Source: Dethiosulfatibacter aminovorans DSM 17477 (GTDB lineage: Bacteria; Bacillota; Clostridia; Tissierellales; Dethiosulfatibacteraceae). From it: a stretch of DNA of 64,000 nt. The notes under the pieces are model-generated. The model searched no databases, had not been told where the DNA came from, and was given only the letters and a program-made list of their open reading frames with translations. Position 1 is the stretch's first letter. Each line of letters starts with the position of its first letter. Position numbers and translations under genes: made by a program. The stretch is from assembly GCF_900142005.1 (NCBI RefSeq), contig NZ_FQZL01000004.1:124001-188000 (forward strand), in the 5' to 3' direction. Shown one piece after another: positions 50,449 to 60,702 of this stretch.

Positions 50449-50557
50449 GGAAAATTTGATATGAATGCGAGGTCTCGACTTGGAGGCACGTCAATCATCC
50501 TTATAAAAAAGAGATTGTCGTGCTGACGGAGTAGGGAGCATTCATATAGAATTTTCC
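50449..50557. ncRNA. 109-nt structured intergenic element, copy B
   Basis: The outer stem pairs GGAAAATT (50449-50456) with AATTTTCC (50550-50557) and ATATGAATGC (50459-50468) with GCATTCATAT (50538-50547), separated by a 2x2 internal loop. The inner helix GCACGTCAATC (50486-50496) pairs with GATTGTCGTGC (50513-50523), one mismatch, around a 16-nt AT-rich loop. Internal loop motifs CGAGGTC and TAGGGAG match copy A (3353-3461) in sequence and position. It sits between the jag terminator and the mnmE promoter, so it may be transcribed on its own. Type unknown. Confidence 0.55.
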
Positions 50558-50601
50558 GGTTAACCGGCTTAAATTTTTATACAAGATTACGGAGTGTAAC
50601 C

Positions 50602-50630
50602 AAAAAATACCCGATATATACCGGGTATTT
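50602..50630 (-). terminator. Terminator of the rpmH-rnpA-yidC-jag unit
   Basis: AAATACCCG-N8-CGGGTATTT followed by a T6 run on the minus strand, directly after the jag stop codon. The remaining gap to mnmE holds element B and the mnmE promoter. Confidence 0.88.
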
Positions 50631-50633
50631 AAC

Positions 50634-51257
50634 TTATTTTACGTCAATTATTACTTTTCTGTATGGTTCTTCGCCTTCCGAGTATGTAATGATGTCTTCT
50701 TCATCCTGCAATGCCGAATGGATTATTCTTCTTTCATATGGATTCATTGGTTCAAGCTTGATCTTCTTGTTGTAGAATCTGGTCTTGTCAGCCATTCTCT
50801 TTGCAAGTTTAATAAGAGTTTCCTCTCTCTTGCTCCTGTAGTTCTCAACATCGACTATGGTTCTCACATAGGACTGTCTGCCCTTGTTTACTATTAGACT
50901 GAGTATGTATTGAAGGGAGTCAAGGTTCTTTCCTCTCTTTCCTATCATTATACCCTTGTCCTTATCGTTTATTTCGTAAATATCTACATTAAGCACATCA
51001 TCTTCAAACTTGATTTCATACTTGCAGTCAACATCCATCTTTTCAAGAAGCGTATCCAAAAATCCCTTGGCCTTTTCTCTTGGCCCGTCCACTATTGTAA
51101 GCTTGACTTTTGCCTTTTTTGAAATCAGTCCAAGGAAACTCTTTGAAGGTTCCTGGATTATTTCTATCTCAACTTCATTTATATCTGCCTTCAGCTCTTC
51201 CAATCCTTCGCTTACAGCATTTTCTATAGTGTCGCTTTCCTTAGTTATGAATTTCAT
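50634..51257 (-). CDS. jag: RNA-binding protein Jag (KhpB)
   Basis: A 207-residue protein with the three usual Jag parts: N-terminal Jag_N domain (about residues 1-55), KH domain with GxxG-type MIGKRGKNLDSLQYILS (about residue 107), and R3H domain with MNPYERRIIHSALQ (about residue 168). It binds RNA and in cocci influences cell elongation with KhpA. The start overlaps the yidC stop by 4 nt, so translation is coupled. Confidence 0.95.
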   Translation of the reverse strand: MKFITKESDTIENAVSEGLEELKADINEVEIEIIQEPSKSFLGLISKKAKVKLTIVDGPREKAKGFLDTLLEKMDVDCKYEIKFEDDVLNVDIYEINDKDKGIMIGKRGKNLDSLQYILSLIVNKGRQSYVRTIVDVENYRSKREETLIKLAKRMADKTRFYNKKIKLEPMNPYERRIIHSALQDEEDIITYSEGEEPYRKVIIDVK

Positions 51258-52033
51258 TTTGATTTAACCTCCAGAACCTTTTTCCCGTTGTGTAAAGCAA
51301 TATATTGCTGTGCCATTTGGAAACCGTTGCTGATTGCCCAGTACAAGGTAAGACCTGCCGGAAAATTAAGGGCAAAGAAGAATATCATGAACGGCATCAT
51401 AATTGTCATCGTATTCTGGGTTGCTCTTTGCTGATCGCTTCCTCCAGCCGGTGATTGAGCAGTGGTCATCTTGCTTGAAAAATATGTCGTAACACCTGCA
51501 ATTATTGCAAGTACAGGCACTGCAGCACCTATGAAAGGCAATTCCATCCCAAGTCCTATACCGTTTATATCTCCCGATGGAAGAACTGCATTTGCTGCAT
51601 ATCCAAGGTCCTTTATCCAAAGAAAACTCTTGTTTATTGCATCAAAGGTAGCCTGGTCTCCGAAAATGTACTGCACTGGATCTCTAAGTACATAAAAGAA
51701 ACCTATCATTATCGGAAACTGGATCAACAAGGGAAGACATCCACCTGCGGGATTTACATTGTATTCCTTGTACAGCTCCATAGTTTTTCTGTTAAGTGTT
51801 TCAGAATCGTTCTTGTATTTTTCCTTGAGCTTTGCTATTTCAGGGTTAAGCTCCTGCATAGCCTTCATGGATTGCGTCTGTTTCCTTGTAAGGGGCAAAA
51901 GCACAAACTTGAGTATAAGGGATGAAACTATTATAGCCAGTGCATATGCTGATATCACATTATTGTCCGCCACCGACAATAGTTTATAAATATACTTTAC
52001 TATTAAACCTATTGGTCTTGCTACTACCTGCAT
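51254..52033 (-). CDS. yidC: Membrane protein insertase YidC (SpoIIIJ type)
   Basis: A 259-residue insertase with the conserved five-segment YidC core (SLILKFVLLPLTRKQTQSMKAM, GGCLPLLIQFPIMIGFFYVL, TLYWAISNGFQMAQQYI). The hydrophilic-groove Arg is expected in the first of these. It starts directly at a first hydrophobic segment without the lipoprotein signal seen in Bacillus SpoIIIJ. GGAGG precedes the ATG. Confidence 0.95.
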   Translation of the reverse strand: MQVVARPIGLIVKYIYKLLSVADNNVISAYALAIIVSSLILKFVLLPLTRKQTQSMKAMQELNPEIAKLKEKYKNDSETLNRKTMELYKEYNVNPAGGCLPLLIQFPIMIGFFYVLRDPVQYIFGDQATFDAINKSFLWIKDLGYAANAVLPSGDINGIGLGMELPFIGAAVPVLAIIAGVTTYFSSKMTTAQSPAGGSDQQRATQNTMTIMMPFMIFFFALNFPAGLTLYWAISNGFQMAQQYIALHNGKKVLEVKSK

Positions 52034-52049
52034 TATTCGAAACCTCCAG

Positions 52050-52259
52050 TTATATTAAAGGGTCGTATCCTCCGGGATTGAAAGGATGACACCTTAAAAT
52101 TCTTCTTGAACTTAAATACATTCCCTTGAAAAACCCATATTTCTCGAATGCTTCCAGGGAATATTGGGAGCACGTGGGGTAAAACCTGCAATTGCTTCGT
52201 CCGTTTCTGCTAGAATAATATTGATATATTTTAATTATACCTATCATTACCCTTTTCAA
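52050..52259 (-). CDS. yidD: Membrane protein insertion efficiency factor YidD
   Basis: A 69-residue protein with the YidD signature: [34 protein letters not shown], ending [11 protein letters not shown]. It aids YidC-dependent insertion at the inner face of the membrane. TTG start at 52259, immediately after the rnpA stop, with AAGGA inside the rnpA end as ribosome site. Confidence 0.94.
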   Translation of the reverse strand: MKRVMIGIIKIYQYYSSRNGRSNCRFYPTCSQYSLEAFEKYGFFKGMYLSSRRILRCHPFNPGGYDPLI

Positions 52260-52604
52260 TTATTTTTCCTTCTTCCATATCTTCGACTTTTTCAGCAGTC
52301 TTATATAAGATTTCTCGAGCTTCCAGAAATCTGCATCTTTTCCGTTCAATCTACCCATTATTACTATATCGTATCCTGTTTCCACAGAATCAAAATTCTT
52401 TCTTACTATTTCCTTGATCCTTCGTCTGAATCTGTTCCTGTCCACAGCCCTTTTCATCTTTTTGGCTGTGGTGATTCCAAATCTCAGTTTTTTATCTCTT
52501 CTTTTTCGTACAAAAAGCACCAAATTGTAGTCCGACAAGGATTTTCCCCTGTTGTAGACCATTCTGTAATCCTTGTTGTCTGTAATCATGTTATCTTTAT
52601 TCAT
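52260..52604 (-). CDS. rnpA: Ribonuclease P protein component
   Basis: Protein subunit of RNase P, which matures tRNA 5' ends. 114 residues from the ATG at 52604, which has GGGTGA upstream; an ATG 42 nt earlier lacks support. It shows the RNR motif AVDRNRFRRRIKEIVRKNF and the N-terminal DYRMVYNRGKS. rpmH lies upstream after a small hairpin. Confidence 0.95.
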   Translation of the reverse strand: MNKDNMITDNKDYRMVYNRGKSLSDYNLVLFVRKRRDKKLRFGITTAKKMKRAVDRNRFRRRIKEIVRKNFDSVETGYDIVIMGRLNGKDADFWKLEKSYIRLLKKSKIWKKEK

Positions 52605-52728
52605 TTGTACTTCACCCGACTGATTTAAAGGAAAGCCAGATCCCAAGGGCTCAAAGCCCCTCGAATCCTTCCGTTAAATATGATATTTAACCCACTAAAG
52701 CAAGTATTGTCCGTTTTTAGTAGAACAA

Positions 52729-52748
52729 AAGGCCTTAAAATAGGCCTT
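52729..52748 (-). terminator. Hairpin between rpmH and rnpA
   Basis: AAGGCCT-N6-AGGCCTT overlapping the rpmH stop, followed by TTTTG on the minus strand. Probably a partial terminator that lowers rnpA expression relative to rpmH. Confidence 0.6.
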
Positions 52749-52881
52749 ACGCTGACAATCTTTTTCTTCCCTTTAATCTTCTCTTCTTAAGAATGTTTCT
52801 TCCAGATCTGTTCTTCATTCTTTTTCTAAAACCATGTTCCTTGCTTCTTTGTCTTTTCTTTGGTTGATAAGTTCTTTTCAA
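52747..52881 (-). CDS. rpmH: 50S ribosomal protein L34
   Basis: A 44-residue basic protein with the invariant L34 pattern: [20 protein letters not shown] at the start, then [17 protein letters not shown] at the end. TTG start at 52881, AAGGAGGTG with 6-nt spacing, TAA at 52747. Missed by length cut-offs but unambiguous. It heads the minus-strand side of the oriC region, as in most bacteria. Confidence 0.97.
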   Translation of the reverse strand: MKRTYQPKKRQRSKEHGFRKRMKNRSGRNILKKRRLKGRKRLSA

Positions 52882-52914
52882 CTTAAACACCTCCTTGCAC
52901 AGTATATATGTTAC

Positions 52915-53000
52915 GATAAAGCGACTATGTAGCTTTCACCTCAGCAGCGGTAAGTATCGCCGCAGTTGGCCAGGATAAAGCGACAGTGTCGCATTACCGG
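52915..53000. repeat. Short palindromic repeats upstream of rpmH
   Basis: Two copies of ATAAAGCGAC (52916 and 52974); the second forms GCGAC-AGT-GTCGC. They resemble the ATAAAGCAGC hairpin of the dnaN leader. The rest of the gap 52882-53124 is AT-rich without a gene; the rpmH promoter must be here but no clear boxes were found. Confidence 0.35.
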
Positions 53001-53124
53001 ATATTGTATCTTAGATACAAAAAATAGCATTCCATAATAGTCTACATTAGATTATATTAATATTGGTAATATATGTCAAGACAATTATATAAGATACATT
53101 TTTGAAATTCATTGAAAATACAAC

Positions 53125-53157
53125 ATATGGTGGGTTTAATACTGCAACCCACCATAT
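53125..53157 (-). terminator. Terminator of the nitronate monooxygenase gene
   Basis: ATATGGTGGGTT pairs perfectly with AACCCACCATAT around a 9-nt loop, 22 nt after the stop on the minus strand. Confidence 0.8.
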
Positions 53158-53178
53158 CTTCAAATTATCTAATAAAAT

Positions 53179-54231
53179 TTAACGAAATTCATCAAAAATT
53201 TCTTTGACGGTTGTTATCTTGTCTATCTTGTATCCGTTTGTTCCAGTAAATATGAGACCTTCGTCAACATTTCCCGTAACAGCCTTTATAAGCGCCTCGG
53301 AAATACAATAAGGTTCCCTTCCAACATCGCAAGTCTTGATGCATTTTGTACATGATTCGGGCAGTTTCTGTGCTCCCGCCTTAATCTCTTCTATGAATTT
53401 GTTCCTGTATGCCCTTGCAGGCAGACCTACGGGACTCACTACAATCTCTATGTCCTCTTCCTTCATTTCAACGAAAAGCTGCTTGAACTCGTCCGCTGCA
53501 TCGCACTCCTCCGTGCCTATGAACCTTGTTGACATCTGGACTGCATCAGCTCCGTTTCTTATTGCTTCCTCAGCATCATTTCTGTCGAATATTCCTCCTG
53601 CAGCAATAACAGGTATCTTCATTCCGTATTTTTCCTCATACTTTTCAAGAATGTTCTTAACATCGGCAATTGTTTCCTTGAAAGAGAACGTTTTTTCGGC
53701 AAGCTCTTCGACCTTGAAACCCAGATGTCCTCCAGCCTTCATTCCTTCTATGACCACTGCATCAGCGGTCTTTTGGTATTTTGCATCCCACTTCTTCAAT
53801 ATTATCTTAAGGGCCCTTCCCGAAGAAACTATTGGAACAATCTTGGTCTTGGTATCCTTTACAAGTCCAGGAAGCTCCAACGGAAGTCCGGCACCTGAAA
53901 CAATAAGGTCTATTCCCTCTTCAACTGCAGTCTTGACATAATCGCTGTATCTGTTCATTACAGTCATGAAGTTTATTCCTATTATTCCTTTTGGACTCAT
54001 TTCCCTTGCTAGTCTTATCTGTTCCTTGATGGCTCTGACATTTGCCTTAAAGGTATTTGTCTTGAAATCAGGCTGGTCGTAACCCATATGGACTCCGGAC
54101 ATAATTCCTATTCCACCTTCATTGGCTACAGCAGAAGCAAGTTTTGATCTTGTGACTCCTATTCCCATCCCACCTAATACAATTGGAATCTTTGCATTTA
54201 GATTTCCAATTTTCAAATTGGGCAAGTTCAT
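53179..54231 (-). CDS. Nitronate monooxygenase / FabK-like flavoprotein
   Basis: A 350-residue FMN TIM-barrel enzyme of the 2-nitropropane dioxygenase/enoyl-ACP reductase II family. It has PIVLGGMGIGVTRSKLASAV at the N-terminus, VVIEGMKAGGHLGF, the FMN-phosphate IPVIAAGGIFD and GADAVQMSTRFIGTEEC. A C-terminal Cys group (CTKCIKTC, then C) is an extra not typical of classic nitronate monooxygenases. Function could be nitronate detoxification or reduction of an enoyl thioester; sequence alone does not decide. AAAGGAG precedes the ATG. It is inserted between rpmH and dnaA, where the usual order has nothing. Confidence 0.85.
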   Translation of the reverse strand: MNLPNLKIGNLNAKIPIVLGGMGIGVTRSKLASAVANEGGIGIMSGVHMGYDQPDFKTNTFKANVRAIKEQIRLAREMSPKGIIGINFMTVMNRYSDYVKTAVEEGIDLIVSGAGLPLELPGLVKDTKTKIVPIVSSGRALKIILKKWDAKYQKTADAVVIEGMKAGGHLGFKVEELAEKTFSFKETIADVKNILEKYEEKYGMKIPVIAAGGIFDRNDAEEAIRNGADAVQMSTRFIGTEECDAADEFKQLFVEMKEEDIEIVVSPVGLPARAYRNKFIEEIKAGAQKLPESCTKCIKTCDVGREPYCISEALIKAVTGNVDEGLIFTGTNGYKIDKITTVKEIFDEFR

Positions 54232-54533
54232 AAATATCTCCTTTTATCAATTCATTTTTACACGTGTTACTATAATATATTTATTGAAAATATGCAAATA
54301 TATTTTTTTTATTTCATTGAAATTGTGGATAAAATTTGGTAGAATTGTTCTAGTTGTGGATAACTTTAATGTTATGGAAAATTATCCTGCCTCGGTTGTG
54401 GATAATTTTTTAATTTAGCATATTTTCAACATGTAATACTGTGCATACCATTATTATAACATGAGAACAACATGTTGATTCATCATATAGGCATTTTATT
54501 TATCAACATTATCATCGTTTTGTGGAGGTTTTT
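54232..54533. other. oriC: oriC region, part 1 (upstream of dnaA)
   Basis: A 302-bp AT-rich gap with three TGTGGATAA sites (complement of the DnaA box TTATCCACA) in the same orientation at 54324-54332, 54355-54363 and 54397-54405, preceded by a long A/T stretch (about 54290-54315). It also must contain the dnaA promoter, not clearly identified. Gene polarity switches here, supporting an origin. Confidence 0.85.
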
Positions 54534-55871
54534 ATGAACAATAATATTAATGAAATATGGAATGAAGTTCTTAATATTATTAAGGAAGATTTGAATGAGG
54601 TCAGTTTCAGCACATGGTTCAAGCCTATAAAGCCCTTGTCTCTTGTGAACAACAATGCATACCTGCTTGCTCCGGAGGATTTTCTAAGGGACATGCTTTC
54701 CAAAAGATATATAACTCTTTTGAAGAACGCTTTTTCTTATATACTTAATAATGAAGACATTGATGTCAAGATACTCATACCTGGAGAAGAAATAGAGGAG
54801 CCGGCCAGACCTGTTAAAAGCAGAAAAAGCAGCAATATGGATGAGAACTCTTCAATTCCTTCCTTAAATCCAAAATACAAATTCGACTCATTTATAATAG
54901 GAAACAGCAACAGGTTTGCCCATGCCGCATCACTTGCAGTGGCTGAAACTCCTGCATCGGCGTACAATCCCCTCTTCCTGTACGGAGGAGTTGGTCTTGG
55001 AAAGACCCACCTTATGCACGCAATCGGACACTATATTAGTCAAAACAATCCCGATGCCAACATATTATATGTAACATCCGAGAAATTCACAAACGACCTA
55101 ATCAATTCAATTAAAGACGACAAGAATGATGAATTCAGGAACAAATACAGAAAAATAGATGTTTTGCTTGTAGACGACATTCAATTTATTGCAGGAAAGG
55201 AAAGAACCCAGGAAGAGTTTTTCCATACCTTCAACACTCTCCACGGCGACAACAAGCAGATAATAATTTCATCAGACAGGCCACCAAATGAAATTCCAAC
55301 ACTGGAAGACAGGCTCAGGTCAAGATTCGAATGGGGTCTAATAGCAGACATCCAGCCGCCGGATCTTGAAACGAGGATTGCAATATTGAGGAAAAAGGCC
55401 GAAGATGAAAACTACGCAGTATCCAACGAAGTAGTAGAATATATTGCAAACAACATACAGTCAAATATCAGAAAGCTTGAAGGTGCACTCATTCGCCTAT
55501 ATGCATATTCATCCCTTACTAATAAGGAAGTAAATATGGAATTAGCCCATGAAGCATTGAAGCATCTGATTTCGGACAAGAAAAAGGTAGTAACCATAGA
55601 TCTTGTCAAGAATTCCGTATCAAACTATTTTGATATTACTGTAACGGATATAGATTCAAAGAAAAAACCAAAGAACATTTCCTATCCAAGACAGATAGCC
55701 ATGTATCTTACAAGGAAGCATACAAACCATTCCCTTCCAAAAATCGGAGAGGAATTCGGAGGACGTGACCATTCCACTGTATTGCATGCCTACAACAAGA
55801 TCGAAAAGGACCTGCAGGACAGTGTAGAGCTTAAAAAACAGATAGAAGACCTTGAGGCTGAGCTTATTTAA
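54534..55871 (+). CDS. dnaA: Chromosomal replication initiator DnaA
   Basis: A 445-residue AAA+ initiator. Domain I at the N-terminus ([15 protein letters not shown]), a short linker (residues 85-110), ATPase with Walker [15 protein letters not shown] and Walker [10 protein letters not shown], and C-terminal DNA-binding domain with the DnaA signature [15 protein letters not shown]. The ATG at 54534 follows GGAGG at 5 nt; 12 nt upstream is a weaker in-frame start. Confidence 0.97.
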   Translation: MNNNINEIWNEVLNIIKEDLNEVSFSTWFKPIKPLSLVNNNAYLLAPEDFLRDMLSKRYITLLKNAFSYILNNEDIDVKILIPGEEIEEPARPVKSRKSSNMDENSSIPSLNPKYKFDSFIIGNSNRFAHAASLAVAETPASAYNPLFLYGGVGLGKTHLMHAIGHYISQNNPDANILYVTSEKFTNDLINSIKDDKNDEFRNKYRKIDVLLVDDIQFIAGKERTQEEFFHTFNTLHGDNKQIIISSDRPPNEIPTLEDRLRSRFEWGLIADIQPPDLETRIAILRKKAEDENYAVSNEVVEYIANNIQSNIRKLEGALIRLYAYSSLTNKEVNMELAHEALKHLISDKKKVVTIDLVKNSVSNYFDITVTDIDSKKKPKNISYPRQIAMYLTRKHTNHSLPKIGEEFGGRDHSTVLHAYNKIEKDLQDSVELKKQIEDLEAELI

Positions 55872-55899
55872 CAAGTCTATTGACAAGGTGTTGATATGG

Positions 55900-55996
55900 T
55901 GTGGATAAAAAATTACAAAAAAAGTTGTCATTTTTTATCCACAGGCCAAAAAATCCCTAAGTTGCTTATACTGTTTTATTCAACAGGTTATCAACA
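55900..55996. other. oriC: oriC region, part 2 (dnaA-dnaN gap)
   Basis: DnaA boxes TGTGGATAA at 55900 and TTATCCACA at 55935 (opposite orientation), plus a one-mismatch TTATCAACA at 55988. With part 1 this gives a bipartite origin around dnaA, as in Bacillus. An AT-rich stretch (56005-56045) follows and may be the unwinding element. Confidence 0.8.
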
Positions 55997-56116
55997 AATT
56001 CACAGGACCTACTACTATTACTAAAATATTTATTATATATATTAGTTATAAACATCAAAAACGCTTCTAGGCTGGTTTGTTATTGTTGACAAACTTGCAG
56101 CAATGAAAAAAGCCCC

Positions 56117-56141
56117 TGCAAGGCATGGTTCATTCCTTGCA
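56117..56141 (+). terminator. Probable terminator after dnaA
   Basis: TGCAAGG-N11-CCTTGCA followed by TGTTTTTG. A second perfect hairpin, TGTAAAAAC-N5-GTTTTTACA, lies at 56148-56170. Confidence 0.55.
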
Positions 56142-56240
56142 TGTTTTTGTAAAAACTTAAGGTTTTTACAAAGCGGTGGAATACACTAACAAAGTCAGTT
56201 TGTGAAGGAAAACTTGCATCTTGGAACTCAACTATAGAAT

Positions 56241-56290
56241 AAAGCAGCTTTGCTGCGTCAATGGCCTATGCCATTGTTAAGACGCTTGGA
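56241..56290 (+). repeat. Nested hairpins in the dnaN leader
   Basis: GCAGC-TTT-GCTGC, then GCGTC and GACGC enclosing CAATGGC-CTAT-GCCATTG, 25 nt before the dnaN start. Positions 56241-56271 match the pyrI-pyrC gap repeat at 7213-7243 at 28 of 31 bases. Confidence 0.45.
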
Positions 56291-56314
56291 AAGCTAATAG
56301 ACAGGAGGATATAT

Positions 56315-57415
56315 ATGAAATGTAATGTGAATCAAAGTGATTTGTCAAAAGCCATAGGTATTGTCCAGAAAGCCGTATCAGTAAGAACAACAACTCCTAT
56401 ACTTACGGGAATACTCATGGAAGTGGAAAACAACAAGCTTAGCCTTACGGCTACAGATCTTGATCTTGGAATAAAGACGACAATAGACTGCCAGTCAAGC
56501 GAAGACGGTGCCATCGTAGCAAATGCAAGGCTTATAAGTGATTTTGTGAGAAAGCTTCCGTCAAAGTCAAGTATTGAGATTACTACGGATGAATACAACA
56601 AGATGGACATAAAATGCATGAAGTCCGATTTTGTAATACTCTGCAACTCTGCAGATGAATATCCTTCCAATACCTTCTACAACGAAGGTATGTCCATAAA
56701 CATGAAATCACAGGCCCTCAAAAGGTTGATAAAGTATACAACCTTTGCAGCAGCACAGGACAACATGAAGCCCGTACTTACAGGATGCCTCATGGAGCTT
56801 GAGCAAAATGTATGCACCTTTGCGGCAATAGACGGATACAGATTGTCTGTAAAGAAGGAAGAAGTGGAGTTCGATGGTGAATGCAACATCATTATTCCCA
56901 GCAAATCTCTTCTTGAAGTTTCAAGAATACTGGAGGATGAAGACCAGGATGTTGAAATGCTCGTGTCCGAAACCCATGTATCCTTCGTATTTGATGACAC
57001 GGTAATAATATCAAATCTTCTCGAAGGGGAATTCATTAAATACAAGGACATAATAAAGGATGGATATCAGACAAAGATAAACATTAAGACAATTGATCTT
57101 AAAAATAGTATAGAGAGGGTATCCCTTCTTGCAAGGGAAGACAAGAACAATCTGATAATAATAACTATAGAAGACGACAACCTCAAGATAGAATCAACAT
57201 CCGAATATGGTAATGCAGAAGAAAATATAGAGGTTCAGATGGAAGGCGATGATATCAAGATAGGATTCAATTCAAAGTACATCCTTGATCTTTTAAGGGT
57301 TGTGGAGGATGATGAGCTTTCTGCAATATTCCAGGGAAGCCTCAATCCGTGTATTTTCAAATTGCCTGAAAATGAAGAGTTCATCTATCTTGTATTGCCT
57401 GTAAGGATAAGTTAG
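56315..57415 (+). CDS. dnaN: DNA polymerase III beta subunit (sliding clamp)
   Basis: A 366-residue clamp that tethers DNA polymerase III. Three clamp domains are visible from their repeated start patterns (SVRTTTPILTGILMEVENN, KPVLTGCLMELEQNVCTF, SRVxx-like third repeat), ending with FKLPENEEFIYLVLPVRIS, the typical YLVLPVR tail. The ATG at 56315 follows AGGAGG; an upstream in-frame ATG at 56261 lacks a ribosome site and overlaps the leader hairpins. Confidence 0.97.
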   Translation: MKCNVNQSDLSKAIGIVQKAVSVRTTTPILTGILMEVENNKLSLTATDLDLGIKTTIDCQSSEDGAIVANARLISDFVRKLPSKSSIEITTDEYNKMDIKCMKSDFVILCNSADEYPSNTFYNEGMSINMKSQALKRLIKYTTFAAAQDNMKPVLTGCLMELEQNVCTFAAIDGYRLSVKKEEVEFDGECNIIIPSKSLLEVSRILEDEDQDVEMLVSETHVSFVFDDTVIISNLLEGEFIKYKDIIKDGYQTKINIKTIDLKNSIERVSLLAREDKNNLIIITIEDDNLKIESTSEYGNAEENIEVQMEGDDIKIGFNSKYILDLLRVVEDDELSAIFQGSLNPCIFKLPENEEFIYLVLPVRIS

Positions 57416-57423
57416 GAGATAAT

Positions 57424-57630
57424 ATGGAAAAAGTAACTATTAGAGACGAATTCATAAGACTGGACCAGTTCCTGAAATTTGTGAACGAGGTTTCCTCTGG
57501 CGGGGAGGCAAAGATCATGATACTTGAAGGACATGTGACTGTAAATGGAGAAACAGCCCATCAAAGGGGAAAAAAAATAAGAAAAAACGATATAGTTGAA
57601 ATAAACGGCAATGAATACATAGTCGAATAG
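57424..57630 (+). CDS. yaaA: S4 domain RNA-binding protein YaaA
   Basis: A 68-residue S4-domain protein (IRLDQFLKFVNEVSSGGEAK, GHVTVNGETAHQRGKKI), conserved between dnaN and recF in Firmicutes. It presumably binds ribosomal or structured RNA. AGGAGA precedes the ATG. Confidence 0.93.
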   Translation: MEKVTIRDEFIRLDQFLKFVNEVSSGGEAKIMILEGHVTVNGETAHQRGKKIRKNDIVEINGNEYIVE

Positions 57631-57639
57631 AAGGCTTCC

Positions 57640-58761
57640 ATGCATGTTGAAAGATTACATCTTAAAAATTACAGAAATTTCAATGAAATAGATATCGATC
57701 TAAACAGGAAGCTGAATATTTTTATAGGCAACAACGCCCAGGGAAAGACAAACCTTCTGGAATCAATATTTGTAAGCTCCATAGGAAAGTCATTCAGGTT
57801 TTCAAAGGATGAAAATCTCATAACAAGTGATCAAGACCATTCAAGGGTAAATGTAAAATTTGTCAGAGAATCCGATGTAAAGGATATAGAAATAGATTTT
57901 TTCAAGGGAAGCAAGAAAAAAATCAAGATCAACGGCCTTTCCCTTGAAAAATACAGCGAACTTGTAGGACTTACAAACGTTGTTGTATTTTCTCCAGACA
58001 GTATAAACCTCATAAAGGGAAGTCCTGTGGAGAGAAGGAGATATCTCAATGTGGAGCTTTCACAGATAAAGCCCAACTACAAGTATCTTCTCACAAGGTA
58101 CAACAAGATACTCATACAGAGAAACAATCTCATAAAAAAGATTCTTGAAAATCCAAAAAGTAAAAAAATGCTTCCGATCTGGAATGAACATTTGATTAAT
58201 ACGGGCACAGATATTATAATGTATCGTCTGGATTATTTAAAAAGGATTGGAATGCTTGCCAGAAAAATCCATGAGGAGATTTCCGGAGGTACGGAAATAC
58301 TTGATGCCACATACAAGTCAAACCTTGGTAAAATCAACGGTCTTGGTAAAGATGACATAAAGGAAATTTTTTATAGAAAGATAGAAAAGAGCCTGGAAAG
58401 GGAGATAATGAGAAAGTCCACCCTGTACGGACCACATCTGGACGACATAGAAATACTGATCAACGGAATGGATTCTAAATTCTATTCATCCCAGGGACAA
58501 AAGAGGACGGCTGCCCTTTCACTTGTAATGGCTGAAATAGACATAATATACGAGGAAAAGGATGATTATCCGGTACTTCTCCTTGATGATGTGCTTTCTG
58601 AGCTTGACAACAACAGGAAAAATTATCTCATCAGGTTTACAGACAAGATACAGACGATAATAACTTCAACAGATGATACGGATCTTCTCAATATCCTTAG
58701 GGAAAAGAACAAGAAGATATTTTATGTTGAAAATGGAAATATAAAACAGATTATGGAATAG
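57640..58761 (+). CDS. recF: DNA replication and repair protein RecF
   Basis: SMC-like ATPase of 373 residues for loading RecA at gaps. Walker A GNNAQGKTNLLES (about residue 30), signature SSQGQKRTAALSL and Walker B PVLLLDDVLSELD. Starts 9 nt after yaaA with AAGG. The small extra gene (remB/DUF370) that often lies between recF and gyrB in Bacillus is absent. Confidence 0.96.
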   Translation: MHVERLHLKNYRNFNEIDIDLNRKLNIFIGNNAQGKTNLLESIFVSSIGKSFRFSKDENLITSDQDHSRVNVKFVRESDVKDIEIDFFKGSKKKIKINGLSLEKYSELVGLTNVVVFSPDSINLIKGSPVERRRYLNVELSQIKPNYKYLLTRYNKILIQRNNLIKKILENPKSKKMLPIWNEHLINTGTDIIMYRLDYLKRIGMLARKIHEEISGGTEILDATYKSNLGKINGLGKDDIKEIFYRKIEKSLEREIMRKSTLYGPHLDDIEILINGMDSKFYSSQGQKRTAALSLVMAEIDIIYEEKDDYPVLLLDDVLSELDNNRKNYLIRFTDKIQTIITSTDDTDLLNILREKNKKIFYVENGNIKQIME

Positions 58762-60681
<1,920 letters not shown>

Positions 60682-60702
60682 ATTTGTTGGATTTGGAGGA
60701 AA

